In this document: positions 14,889 through 22,747 of the stretch, piece after piece
Layout of the letters: each line of letters starts with the position of its first letter
Position numbering within the stretch: position 1 is the first letter of the stretch
Source: Turicibacter sp.
GTDB lineage: Bacteria > Bacillota > Bacilli > MOL361 > Turicibacteraceae
Direction: 5' to 3'
Length of the DNA: 23,473 nt
Assembly (NCBI GenBank): GCA_030531025.1
Contig: JAUMTV010000051.1
Span: forward strand, 1 to 23,473
Notes under the pieces: generated by a model
What the model saw: only the letters and a program-made list of their open reading frames with translations
The model's database searches: none
Told to the model about the DNA's origin: nothing
Translations under genes and position numbers: made by a program

Positions 14889-15761
14889 GTGATTTATAAT
14901 CCTTATAATACAACCGTTCAAAATCCAGGACTTGTTCAACCTGGTATGTTACAACAAACTAGTTATCCAGTAGCACAACAACCTGCTATGCTACAACAAA
15001 CTGGCTATCCAGTAGCACAACAACCTGCCATGCTACAACAAACTGGCTATCCAGTTGCGCAACAACCTGCTATGCCTATGGCTACTTATCCAACTTCAAC
15101 AACAACACATGTAGCTAACCCAACTGCTTATCAACCCGTTCAACAAGCATTCCCAGCTGTCCAGGCTGTTCCAGTCCCAACTTGCGGTGTTCCAGCTCCA
15201 GTTTGTGGAGTTCCAGTTGCACAACCTATGGTTGTTCCTCAACCCGTTCAACAAATTCAAACTGTTCAACAAAGCGTCGAACCACAAGTGACCAGCACAC
15301 AATCAACCACTGCTCAACACAAAAAAACAACTTATGTTGAAGCTTATTTAGAACCAGTAGATGCACAGGTTCCATTAATGCAACCAACCGTTTCAAAAAA
15401 AGTTGTTGAGAAAAAAACATATCCTGTAAGTGATGATATTGTTTATGTAGAGCAAAAACCATTAAAAAATTCAACAATGCAAGACTACAACTTATATTTA
15501 ATGGAAAATGAATATTATTCGGATGATCAACCAACCTACAAAAAAACTGTTTCACCACGAACAAGAGCTGATCAAAGACCATTAAATTGTGAAAATCTCC
15601 CCCTTGCAACTACTTATATTCAAGCACAGACTTATACCGGATTAAATAATCCAACTCAGACATTACAGCAAGGAACTTTATTTAATGAACTCTATTCGCC
15701 ATACGCTCCTCAAAAAGTTTCAACGCCAACTGTGTTTATGCTTAAAGGAGGTCAACAATAA
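14889..15761 (+). CDS. cotJA: CotJA-like spore coat protein with repeat-rich amino extension
   Basis: The last 35 residues (YIQAQTYTGLNNP then TLQQGTLFNELYSPYAP) match the CotJA coat-protein pattern of '...al.kGTLFpeLY.PY'. CotJA is usually about 80 aa, whereas this protein has 290. The extra amino part is rich in Gln, Pro, Val and Thr. It has three 14-residue repeats (AMLQQTGYPVAQQP and variants, about residues 19-60), then PTCGVPAPVCGVP with two Cys. The GTG at 14889 is the only possible in-frame start, because TGA at 14874 closes the frame upstream. No good ribosome site precedes it in the unspliced RNA; GGAGG is supplied by the exon before the intron. The stop overlaps the cotJB start (TAATG). 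It probably acts in spore coat assembly in the mother cell. Confidence 0.85.
   Translation: MIYNPYNTTVQNPGLVQPGMLQQTSYPVAQQPAMLQQTGYPVAQQPAMLQQTGYPVAQQPAMPMATYPTSTTTHVANPTAYQPVQQAFPAVQAVPVPTCGVPAPVCGVPVAQPMVVPQPVQQIQTVQQSVEPQVTSTQSTTAQHKKTTYVEAYLEPVDAQVPLMQPTVSKKVVEKKTYPVSDDIVYVEQKPLKNSTMQDYNLYLMENEYYSDDQPTYKKTVSPRTRADQRPLNCENLPLATTYIQAQTYTGLNNPTQTLQQGTLFNELYSPYAPQKVSTPTVFMLKGGQQ
14943..15068 (+). repeat. Three tandem 42-bp coding repeats in cotJA
   Basis: Three in-frame 42-bp units encode GMLQQTSYPVAQQP, AMLQQTGYPVAQQP and AMLQQTGYPVAQQP. The units are almost identical in DNA, which suggests recent expansion and possible length variation between strains. Confidence 0.93.
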
Positions 15762-16009
15762 TGGATCAACAACAACTATTAACACAAATTTCAGCAATTA
15801 GTTTAATGGCTCATGATTTACATCTCTTCCTTGATACACATCCAGGAAATGAAGAAGCGTTAAAAGACCATCAGAAATTATCTGAACAATTCCAAAAATT
15901 AGAACAACAATATGAACAACAATATGGTCCTCTTCTTAACTTTGGTCACCAAACAGTCGGAGCTCCAAATAATTGGATTAAAGAACCATGGCCTTGGCAA
16001 AATAAATAA
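15761..16009 (+). CDS. cotJB: Spore coat protein CotJB
   Basis: The 82-aa protein matches the CotJB family in size, position and sequence: an amino helix (LLTQISAISLMAHDLHLFLDTHP), a charged middle (EALKDHQKLSEQFQKLEQQY) and a conserved carboxyl end rich in Trp and Pro (NNWIKEPWPWQNK). CotJB is needed with CotJA and CotJC in the inner coat layers. It starts within the cotJA stop codon (TAATG), so it is translationally coupled, and cotJC follows after 15 nt. Because of this coupling, intron splicing upstream should affect cotJB as well. Confidence 0.93.
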   Translation: MDQQQLLTQISAISLMAHDLHLFLDTHPGNEEALKDHQKLSEQFQKLEQQYEQQYGPLLNFGHQTVGAPNNWIKEPWPWQNK

Positions 16010-16024
16010 GGAGGAGATTAAAGA

Positions 16025-16615
16025 ATGTGGATTTATGAAAAAAGATTACAAATGCCAGTGGACGTTAAAAAGCGCGACTTAAGAATGGCAAAAAATATTT
16101 ATGCAGCCTTAGGTGGAGCTGATGGGGAATTATCTGCTTCAATGGAATATTTACAACAACGTTATTCCATGCCAACAGGGCAATCAATTGCAACATTAAC
16201 AGATATCGGGACCGAAGAACTTGGACATCTTGAAATGGTGTCAGCATTGATTTATCAATTAACTGATGGAGCAACAATAGAAGAGATTAAAGCTGCTGGT
16301 ATTGATCCAACTTTTACATCTCATGGATCTGGAGTTTATTTAGCAAATCCAGATGGTGTTCCATGGAATGCAGGTTACATCGCTTTAACAGCAGATCCTG
16401 TTACAGACTTAACTGCTAATATGGCTGCTGAACAAAAAGCACGTGCAGGATATGAACATTTACTTGATTTAGCAACAGATGATGATGTTAAACGTGTTTT
16501 AGCTTATTTACGTGAACGCGAAATTGTTCACTTCCAACGTTTCGGTGAAACATTAATGGACGTTCAAAATCATTTTAATAGTAATCGTTACTTTTTTATG
16601 AACGATGAACAATAA
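16025..16615 (+). CDS. cotJC: Spore coat protein CotJC (manganese catalase family)
   Basis: CotJC is a coat protein of the manganese catalase family, with a four-helix di-iron/di-manganese type bundle. The 196-aa length is normal. Likely metal ligands are visible: Glu35 (DGELSAS), Glu65 and His68 (TEELGHLEM), Glu136 (AAEQKAR), and Glu166 with His169 (EREIVHFQRF). This is a full set, so the protein may break down peroxide at the spore surface. It has a strong ribosome site (AAGGAGGAG). It ends the cotJ operon and is followed by two hairpins. Confidence 0.95.
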   Translation: MWIYEKRLQMPVDVKKRDLRMAKNIYAALGGADGELSASMEYLQQRYSMPTGQSIATLTDIGTEELGHLEMVSALIYQLTDGATIEEIKAAGIDPTFTSHGSGVYLANPDGVPWNAGYIALTADPVTDLTANMAAEQKARAGYEHLLDLATDDDVKRVLAYLREREIVHFQRFGETLMDVQNHFNSNRYFFMNDEQ

Positions 16616-16623
16616 TTCATGAA

Positions 16624-16644
16624 AGCCCTCAATGGGCTATTTTT
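16624..16644 (+). terminator. Terminator of the cotJ operon
   Basis: AGCCC (16624-16628) pairs with GGGCT (16634-16638) around loop TCAAT, followed by A and five T. It is short and is backed up by the stronger hairpin just downstream. Confidence 0.6.
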
Positions 16645-16647
16645 CAT

Positions 16648-16688
16648 AAAAAAAGTCTTTGCAATGATTATTTTGCAAAGACTTTTTT
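16648..16688. terminator. Bidirectional terminator between cotJC and the SulP gene
   Basis: The A-run plus GTCTTTGCAA arm pairs with TTGCAAAGAC plus T-run. It serves both the cotJ operon and the convergent transporter gene. Confidence 0.85.
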
Positions 16689-16700
16689 ATATTAAACAGT

Positions 16701-18353
16701 TTAAATTAATTGTTTTGCACGCTCGATAGCTTGATCAAATTGACGACAAACTTGTGCTCGTCCAATTTCGCGTACCAATCCAACACGCTTAATCACTTTA
16801 TATGGATTGTCATTAACTTCACTTAAAATTAACGTCGTATTTGAACGCTGACAGCTATCATGTAATAAATTTAAAGTATGAACGGCTGTTGCATCAATAA
16901 CTGGAACGTTACGAAGGCGAATGATTAACACTTTTGATGGTCCTTGTAACGATTGAATAGAATCTAAGAATTTATCTGCAGCCCCGAAGAAGAATGGCCC
17001 ATTAATTTCATAAATCAAAATTTCATCTGATAAAGCTTCTTTTAATTCTTCATCTAATAATTCCAAATCCTCATCGTCATCATTCATTTCAATTCCTTGA
17101 ATATCTGTGACATCCGTCATACGCTTCATAAATAAGAATGATGTTAATACCATTCCGACACTAATAGCTAATGTTAAATCAAATAAAACAGTTAACAAGA
17201 ACGTTGATAATAAGACAGCGACATCACTTTTTGGCGCACTTAATAACTTTTTAAACATACGCCATTCACTCATATTATAAGAAACCATAATTAAGACCGC
17301 AGCTAATGTTGCTAATGGAATCATTTTTACAAGTGGCATTAAGAATAATAAAATGAATAGTAACGTAATGGCATGAACAACTCCAGCAATTGGGGTACGT
17401 CCACCATTTTTAATATTTGCCACTGTTCGCGCAATCGCACCTGTTGCTGGCATTCCCCCAAATAAACCAGAGGCAATATTGGCAACACCCTCAGCCACTA
17501 ACTCCATATTTGAACGATGCTTACTCCCAATCATTCCATCTGAAACAACAGCTGAAAGTAATGATTCAAGTGAACATAAAAAAGCGATGGTGAACGCCGG
17601 TGACAACAAGGTTTCAATTTTATTCCATGTAATATGCGGAATTGACGGCATTGGGAATGATGATGATAAATTCGTATATTGTGTCCCAATCGTTTGAACA
17701 TCTAATTTTAAAATAGCAACTAAAGCCGTCGTCACAATGATTGAAATTAATGAAGCGGGAATTTTCTTATTAATTTTTGGCCAAATAATTAAAATAGCTA
17801 ATGCAATAGCTCCAATCATAAACGGCATCCATTGTATTTGATCAAATGATGCAAAATAAAGCTTCCACTTATCGATAAATCCTGTTGGAACCGCACCAAG
17901 ATTCATCCCAAAGAAGTCTTTAATTTGTGAACTAAAAATGGTTAATGCAATCCCACTCGTAAATCCAACAGTAATTGGATAGGGGATATACTTGATAACA
18001 CTTCCTAATTTAAATAATCCAAATAGAATTAAAATAATTCCGGCTAGGATTGTTGTAATTAATAATCCTTCCGTTCCATGTGCAGCTACGACACTATAAA
18101 CAACAACCATGAATGTTGCACTCGGTCCACCAATCTGAACACGGCTTCCACCAAGTAAGGAAATAAAGAAACCCGCAATAATAGCGGTATATAGACCCTG
18201 TTCAGGAGAAACTCCAGAAGAAATAGCCAATGCGATTGATAATGGCAACGCGATAATTGCGACAATCAATCCAGCAATGATGTCTTTAACGAATTGCTCC
18301 TTGTTATAAGTTTTCATCACTGATAGTAACTTAGGTTTTAACCTTGTTGACAC
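16701..18353 (-). CDS. SulP family anion transporter with STAS domain
   Basis: The protein belongs to the SulP (SLC26) family, bacterial members of which import sulfate, bicarbonate or dicarboxylates. It has 550 aa: a membrane domain of about 12-14 helices up to residue 425, with the signature run around SGVSPEQGLYTAIIAGF and GGSRVQIGGPSATF, then an acidic linker and a STAS domain at about 445-545 (ILIYEINGPFFFGAADKF, IDATAVHTL). The substrate cannot be decided from sequence. The start is GTG at 18353, supported by AGGGAG eight bases upstream; an ATG at 18360 is out of frame and soon stops. Confidence 0.93.
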   Translation of the reverse strand: MSTRLKPKLLSVMKTYNKEQFVKDIIAGLIVAIIALPLSIALAISSGVSPEQGLYTAIIAGFFISLLGGSRVQIGGPSATFMVVVYSVVAAHGTEGLLITTILAGIILILFGLFKLGSVIKYIPYPITVGFTSGIALTIFSSQIKDFFGMNLGAVPTGFIDKWKLYFASFDQIQWMPFMIGAIALAILIIWPKINKKIPASLISIIVTTALVAILKLDVQTIGTQYTNLSSSFPMPSIPHITWNKIETLLSPAFTIAFLCSLESLLSAVVSDGMIGSKHRSNMELVAEGVANIASGLFGGMPATGAIARTVANIKNGGRTPIAGVVHAITLLFILLFLMPLVKMIPLATLAAVLIMVSYNMSEWRMFKKLLSAPKSDVAVLLSTFLLTVLFDLTLAISVGMVLTSFLFMKRMTDVTDIQGIEMNDDDEDLELLDEELKEALSDEILIYEINGPFFFGAADKFLDSIQSLQGPSKVLIIRLRNVPVIDATAVHTLNLLHDSCQRSNTTLILSEVNDNPYKVIKRVGLVREIGRAQVCRQFDQAIERAKQLI

Positions 18354-18430
18354 TTTTCATACTCCCTTTCAAATTAGTTACTTCAAATATTAATTTTTCT
18401 AATATTTAACCATTTAAAACAACGATTAAT

Positions 18431-18439
18431 ATTATACCA
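18431..18439 (-). promoter_or_regulatory. Extended -10 promoter of the SulP gene
   Basis: On the minus strand TATAAT (18436-18431) is preceded by TGG, giving an extended -10. It lies directly downstream of the helicase terminator, which separates the two minus-strand genes into different transcription units. Confidence 0.5.
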
Positions 18440-18443
18440 CAGT

Positions 18444-18479
18444 AAAAAGCCTCCATAACGCGTTATGAAGGCTTTTTTT
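18444..18479. terminator. Terminator of the DEAD-box helicase gene
   Basis: A 17-bp stem with one mismatch (18444-18460 with 18461-18477), centred on ACGCGT, has A-run and T-run ends on both sides. Confidence 0.88.
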
Positions 18480-18496
18480 ACACATTCTTTTTACAA

Positions 18497-20116
18497 TTAT
18501 TTACCTTTTGGAGCTGTTGCACCTGGTGCTGTTTTTTCAGCACGAATTGGCTTACCGTTAACTAATTTAGAGTTTAATTTACGGATGATTGCATTGGCAT
18601 GAGCTTTATCTACATTAATGAATGAGAATTTTTTATAAACATCGATATCTCCAATTGCACGAGCTGGGATATCTGATTTTTTTGTTAACATTCCAACAAA
18701 GTCTTTAGCTTTAACTTTTTGTTTAGAACCTACGTTTACGAATAAACGAACTTCGTTTTTACGCATCCCTTTACCTTTTGGCTTCCCACCAGATGTTACT
18801 TCTTCGATAGGTGCGTACTCTTTAGTACTTTGACCGATGTTCATACGTAATAATCCTGCAGCAACTTGCTCTAAGCTATATCCTTTTTCTAAGATAGCAA
18901 CGATTAATTCGTTTTCTTTTGTGAAGTCTTGTCCTTCTAAGTTAGAAATAACATCTTCAATTACGTTTGTTGAACGTTTTTCTTGAATTTGCTCAACTGT
19001 TGGAATAGGCATTTTAGACATCTTTGTTTTTGTATATTCTTCAATACGACGGATACGGAACATATCTTTTCCAAATACGAATGTAATTGATAATCCAGTC
19101 ATTCCGGCACGTCCTGTACGACCGATACGGTGTACGTAGTTTTCTTCATTTAAAGGAATATCATAGTTAAATACTGCTTCAACATTACTTACGTCAATTC
19201 CACGAGCAGCGATATCTGTCGCTACTAAGATATTAACGTTTTTACGACGGAAGCTATTCATAACGCGGTCACGTTGAGCTTGTTTTAAGTCTCCGTGTAA
19301 CCCTTCAGTTACGTAACCTTCTTCTTGTAACTTAGAAACTAATTCATCAACTTCGCGTTTTGTGTTTGTGAAAACGATTGATGAAGTTAATCCCATCATA
19401 TCGATGCAACGGATCATTGCATGAACGCGGTCTTGACGACGAACTTCAACAAAGTATTGATCGATTTTTTTATTTGATAACTCTTCTGAAACAACTTTAA
19501 CGATTTCAGGAGATTTTTGATATGTTTTCGCGATGTTCATGATTTCACGAGCCATTGTCGCAGAGAACATAACTGTTTGACGAGAATCTGGTGTTTTTTC
19601 TAGGATTTCTTCGATATCATCTTTGAATCCCATGTTTAACATTTCATCAGCTTCATCTAAAACTAACATCTTTAAGTTTTCTAATTTTAAAGTTCCGCGA
19701 CGCATGTGGTCCATAACACGTCCTGGTGTACCCACAACGATTTGAACACCTTTTTTAAGTGCACGGATTTGAGGGTCGTATGATTGACCTCCATAAATTG
19801 ATAAAATATGAACATCTCGCATATTGCGAGCGAATTTTTTAGATTCTTCATGAACTTGCACTGCTAATTCACGAGTTGGACATAATACTAATGCTTGAAC
19901 GTTACGATTTTTAGGATCGATTTTTTCAAGGATTGGTAACATGAACGCAGCAGTTTTTCCTGTTCCTGTTTGCGCTTGCCCGATAATATCTTTTCCAGAT
20001 AATACAACTGGGATTGCTTCAGCTTGGATTGGTGATGGTTTAACGTAACCAATTTCTTCAATTGCCTTTAAAATTTCAGGTGATAAAGCAAGATCTTTAA
20101 ATGTAATTTGAGTCAT
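18497..20116 (-). CDS. DEAD-box ATP-dependent RNA helicase with DbpA-type RNA-binding domain
   Basis: This cytoplasmic RNA helicase remodels RNA or ribosome precursors and often acts in cold adaptation. Motifs in order: the Q-motif region (GYVKPSPIQ), Walker A AQTGTGKT (48-55), PTRELA (80-85), TPGR (130-133), DEAD (154-157), SAT (185-187) and HRIGRTGR (329-336). After the two RecA-like domains, residues of about 455-530 (EVRLFVNVGSKQKV to KLVNGKPIRAEK) form a DbpA-type RNA-binding domain, as in DeaD/CsdA and YxiN. The protein has 539 aa. Whether it is a DeaD-like or a DbpA-like (23S rRNA-specific) enzyme is not settled. AAAGGAAG is its ribosome site. A leader of about 85 nt follows the promoter. 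Confidence 0.95.
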   Translation of the reverse strand: MTQITFKDLALSPEILKAIEEIGYVKPSPIQAEAIPVVLSGKDIIGQAQTGTGKTAAFMLPILEKIDPKNRNVQALVLCPTRELAVQVHEESKKFARNMRDVHILSIYGGQSYDPQIRALKKGVQIVVGTPGRVMDHMRRGTLKLENLKMLVLDEADEMLNMGFKDDIEEILEKTPDSRQTVMFSATMAREIMNIAKTYQKSPEIVKVVSEELSNKKIDQYFVEVRRQDRVHAMIRCIDMMGLTSSIVFTNTKREVDELVSKLQEEGYVTEGLHGDLKQAQRDRVMNSFRRKNVNILVATDIAARGIDVSNVEAVFNYDIPLNEENYVHRIGRTGRAGMTGLSITFVFGKDMFRIRRIEEYTKTKMSKMPIPTVEQIQEKRSTNVIEDVISNLEGQDFTKENELIVAILEKGYSLEQVAAGLLRMNIGQSTKEYAPIEEVTSGGKPKGKGMRKNEVRLFVNVGSKQKVKAKDFVGMLTKKSDIPARAIGDIDVYKKFSFINVDKAHANAIIRKLNSKLVNGKPIRAEKTAPGATAPKGK

Positions 20117-20206
20117 TCTTTGCTTCCTTTCTATTTAAAACACAAAAAAACGTAAATGAACAAACGATCACTTACGATAGTGTATGTTTTTACGAAGTGT
20201 CCATTT

Positions 20207-20235
20207 ATTATACAATAATTTTCTTTTATTTGCAA
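20207..20235 (-). promoter_or_regulatory. Promoter of the DEAD-box helicase gene
   Basis: On the minus strand TTGCAA (20235-20230) and a perfect TATAAT (20212-20207) are 17 bp apart. The leader of about 85 nt contains an imperfect hairpin between 20152 and 20180. Long structured leaders are common for cold-induced helicase genes. Confidence 0.7.
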
Positions 20236-20808
20236 GATGAGGCAAGTTATATTACCGTTTACGCGCCATCTATTTTTTCTTTACACGCACAAATCTTATA
20301 TAATATGTAAAATTAGACAGGTAATTACTTTTAATACCTATAAATTAGATGATTTAGCGCTTTAACTGTTTAAAAATGAATTGATTATCTATATAGAAAC
20401 AGAAAAGTATTTTACAATTTTATAACAGGCCTGGGTGTAAAGCCGCTTTAATACTAAGACAGACTATAGTCCAGCTAAAAGTTTTCCGATATGAAAAACT
20501 TATCTGGACTTATATATATACCTAAATCGTCTAATAACTTCTGTGTAACTGATTTATTGATACCTCAATATGAGTAAACGTCTGATTCGAAAAACTTCGT
20601 TCGATAATATCTAACCCCTGCGTTATTTTTTGTGTTTCAATTTAAACATTATTTTCTTATCTATTATAGGCTGTTTTTATCCTTTCCTTTCATTTATTGA
20701 AAAGAAAAATTGAGTTATTTTTTCCCATGTTAAATCAGGAGATGAGTAAGATTTCTGTTAATGCCCGATACGCACTAATCATTCATGCAACAATAATGAA
20801 AAGTATGA
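20236..20808. other. Long intergenic region without a recognisable gene
   Basis: This stretch of about 570 nt has no credible ORF with a ribosome site. It contains a TATAAT at 20299-20304 on the plus strand without a good -35, the repeat element at 20468-20516, and a small hairpin near 20586-20604 (TCGAA with TTCGA). The sequence at 20425-20450 (GGCCTGGGTGTAAAGCC) can form a short stem. I found no riboswitch consensus. Confidence 0.5.
20468..20516 (-). repeat. Dispersed stem-loop repeat, short version
   Basis: Read on the minus strand, the element begins TATATAAGTCCAGATAA, continues through a hairpin (AAGTTTTTC and GAAAACTTTT arms) and closes with CTGGACT, so AGTCCAG pairs with CTGGACT. The first 17 bases are identical to those at 23332-23348 on the plus strand, and the hairpin is similar. 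This copy has no inserted units between the hairpin and the closing CTGGAC. Confidence 0.65.
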
Positions 20809-20814
20809 TATAAT
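20806..20814 (+). promoter_or_regulatory. Extended -10 promoter of the ABC-F gene
   Basis: TATAAT (20809-20814) is preceded by TGA, an extended -10. TGCAAC (20786-20791) is a weak -35 at 17-bp spacing. Confidence 0.55.
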
Positions 20815-20847
20815 GTTTCAAGATAAATTACACGGAGGTGTTGTTAC

Positions 20848-22431
20848 ATGCTTACAGTCTCTAATGTCGGTTTACGATATGGTGATAAAAAGTTATTCGA
20901 AGAAGTTAACTTAAAATTCACTCCAGGAAACTGCTACGGTGTTATCGGAGCAAACGGAGCTGGAAAATCTACTTTTTTAAAAATTTTAGCAGGTGAAATT
21001 GAACCTAATACAGGACACGTAAGTTATCCAAAAGATTTACGTATGTCAGTTTTAAAACAGGATCACTATCAATACGATGAATTACCAGTTTTAGAAACAG
21101 TTATTCGCGGTAATGAACGTTTATTCCAAATTACTGAAGAAAAAAATGCGTTATATATGAAACCAGACTTTAATGAAGAGGATGGAATTCGTGCAGCTGA
21201 ATTAGAAGGTGAATTCGCTGAATTAAATGGATGGGAAGCAGAATCAGATGCGGCTGCCTTATTACAAGGTTTAGGAATCCCTACAGAATTACATGATAAA
21301 TTAATGAAAGATTTAACAGGGGCTGAAAAAGTCAAAGTTTTATTAGCACAAGCTTTATTCGGAAATCCTGATATCTTAGTCTTAGATGAGCCGACTAACC
21401 ACTTAGATATTCAATCAATTAACTGGTTAGAAGAGTTCTTAATTAACTTTGAAGGAACAGTCATTGTTGTATCCCATGACCGTCACTTCTTAAACAAAGT
21501 ATGTACACACATCTGTGATGTTGACTTTGGAAAAATCAAGCTATTCGTTGGTAACTATGACTTCTGGTATGAGTCAAGTCAGTTATTAAACCGTATGGCT
21601 AAAGAACAAAATAAGAAAAAAGAAGAACAAATTAAAGAATTACAAGATTTCATCGCTCGTTTCTCAGCAAATGCTTCTAAATCTAAACAAGCGACATCTC
21701 GTAAAAAGTTATTAGATAAAATTAAATTAGAAGACTTAGAACCATCAAGTCGTCGTTATCCATACGTTGGATTCAAACCTGAACGCGAAGTTGGAAACGA
21801 CATCTTAATGGTTGAAGGATTAACAAAAACGATTGATGGTGTAAAAGTATTAGATAATGTTAGCTTCATGGTCCGCAAAGACGATAAAATCGCCTTCATC
21901 GGAGATGAAATTGCTGTTACAACATTATTCAAAATCTTAAATGGGGAAATGGAAGCAGATAGTGGAACATTCAAATTTGGTGTAACAATCAAAACAGCTT
22001 ACTTCCCTAAAGATAACTCTGAATTCTTCAATGGATGTGATTTATCATTAGTTGACTGGTTACGTCAATATTCTGATGATCAAACAGAAAGCTACGTTCG
22101 TGGATTCTTAGGGCGTATGTTATTCTCTGGTGAAGAAGCACTTAAAAAAGCTTCAGTTTTATCAGGGGGAGAAAAAGTGCGTTGTATGTTATCACGCATG
22201 ATGTTATCAAATGCTAACCTTTTAATGCTTGATCAACCAACGAACCACTTAGACCTTGAATCAATTACAGCAGTGAACAACGGATTAAAAGACTTCACAA
22301 GTAATGTCTTATTTGCATCACATGACCACCAATTCATCCAAACGATTGCTAACCGTATCATCGATATTAAAGAAGACGGTTCAATCGTTGACAAACAAAC
22401 AACATACGATGAATACTTAGCCTTAGCTTAA
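20848..22431 (+). CDS. ABC-F family ATPase (YkpA/YbiT-like)
   Basis: ABC-F proteins are soluble, with two ATP-binding domains and no membrane part. They bind the ribosome E site and adjust translation or protect it from antibiotics. Domain 1 has Walker A GANGAGKST (34-42) and Walker B LVLDEPTNH (177-185), but its signature reads LTGAE (156-160) instead of LSGGE. A charged inter-domain linker lies at about 240-310. Domain 2 has LSGGE (438-442), but the Walker A position reads GDEIAVTTL with no Lys, and the Walker B reads LMLDQPTNH, with Gln where the catalytic Glu should be. The 527-aa length fits the YkpA/YbiT group. GGAGGTG precedes the ATG at good spacing. No antibiotic role can be assigned from sequence. 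Confidence 0.93.
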   Translation: MLTVSNVGLRYGDKKLFEEVNLKFTPGNCYGVIGANGAGKSTFLKILAGEIEPNTGHVSYPKDLRMSVLKQDHYQYDELPVLETVIRGNERLFQITEEKNALYMKPDFNEEDGIRAAELEGEFAELNGWEAESDAAALLQGLGIPTELHDKLMKDLTGAEKVKVLLAQALFGNPDILVLDEPTNHLDIQSINWLEEFLINFEGTVIVVSHDRHFLNKVCTHICDVDFGKIKLFVGNYDFWYESSQLLNRMAKEQNKKKEEQIKELQDFIARFSANASKSKQATSRKKLLDKIKLEDLEPSSRRYPYVGFKPEREVGNDILMVEGLTKTIDGVKVLDNVSFMVRKDDKIAFIGDEIAVTTLFKILNGEMEADSGTFKFGVTIKTAYFPKDNSEFFNGCDLSLVDWLRQYSDDQTESYVRGFLGRMLFSGEEALKKASVLSGGEKVRCMLSRMMLSNANLLMLDQPTNHLDLESITAVNNGLKDFTSNVLFASHDHQFIQTIANRIIDIKEDGSIVDKQTTYDEYLALA

Positions 22432-22445
22432 TAATTAAAAGACTG

Positions 22446-22550
22446 AGAGAGACGTTTATCTGGACGTACAGATCGACAACAATTGTCGCTGCCACTTTTT
22501 TTGTGGCAAAGTACAATTGAAGACTTGATAGGCCGGATGTCTCTTGAAGC
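22446..22550 (+). ncRNA. Candidate structured RNA in the 3' region of the ABC-F gene
   Basis: Five nested helices can be drawn with no conflict: AGAGAC (22448-22453) with GTCTCT (22539-22544); ATCTGG (22458-22463) with CCGGAT (22533-22538), one G-U; GTAC (22466-22469) with GTAC (22511-22514); hairpin CGACAA/TTGTCG (22474-22488); and hairpin TGCCAC/GTGGCA (22490-22508). This gives a branched fold of about 100 nt, followed 40 nt later by a strong terminator. It could be a 3' UTR element or an independent small RNA. I match it to no known family. Confidence 0.45.
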
Positions 22551-22591
22551 TAGATTATTTAAAAGGCTAGGAGTTTCTATATTTCTTATTA

Positions 22592-22621
22592 ATCATGTAC
22601 TTTTAAGTACATGATTTTTTT
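22592..22621 (+). terminator. Strong terminator after the ABC-F gene or candidate RNA
   Basis: ATCATGTACT (22592-22601) pairs with AGTACATGAT (22606-22615) around a 4-nt loop, followed by six T. Confidence 0.92.
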
Positions 22622-22747
22622 ATTATTTGGATGACAGATTGAGTCAAAAACTCAAACTTTATCACTAGTTTTGCGATGCCGTATAAATGATCCCGCTTCT
22701 GATTATAATGAATATACCAAGGATAATCGTTTAAAGGGGGAGCTAAA

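Noticed and set aside
15096..15609. Minus-strand ORFs opposite cotJA
   Set aside because: They come from the low-complexity Gln/Pro codons on the other strand; no ribosome sites or family features.
20425..20520. Riboswitch ahead of the ABC-F gene
   Set aside because: The hairpin is explained by the dispersed repeat shared with 23332-23348 and no riboswitch consensus is present.
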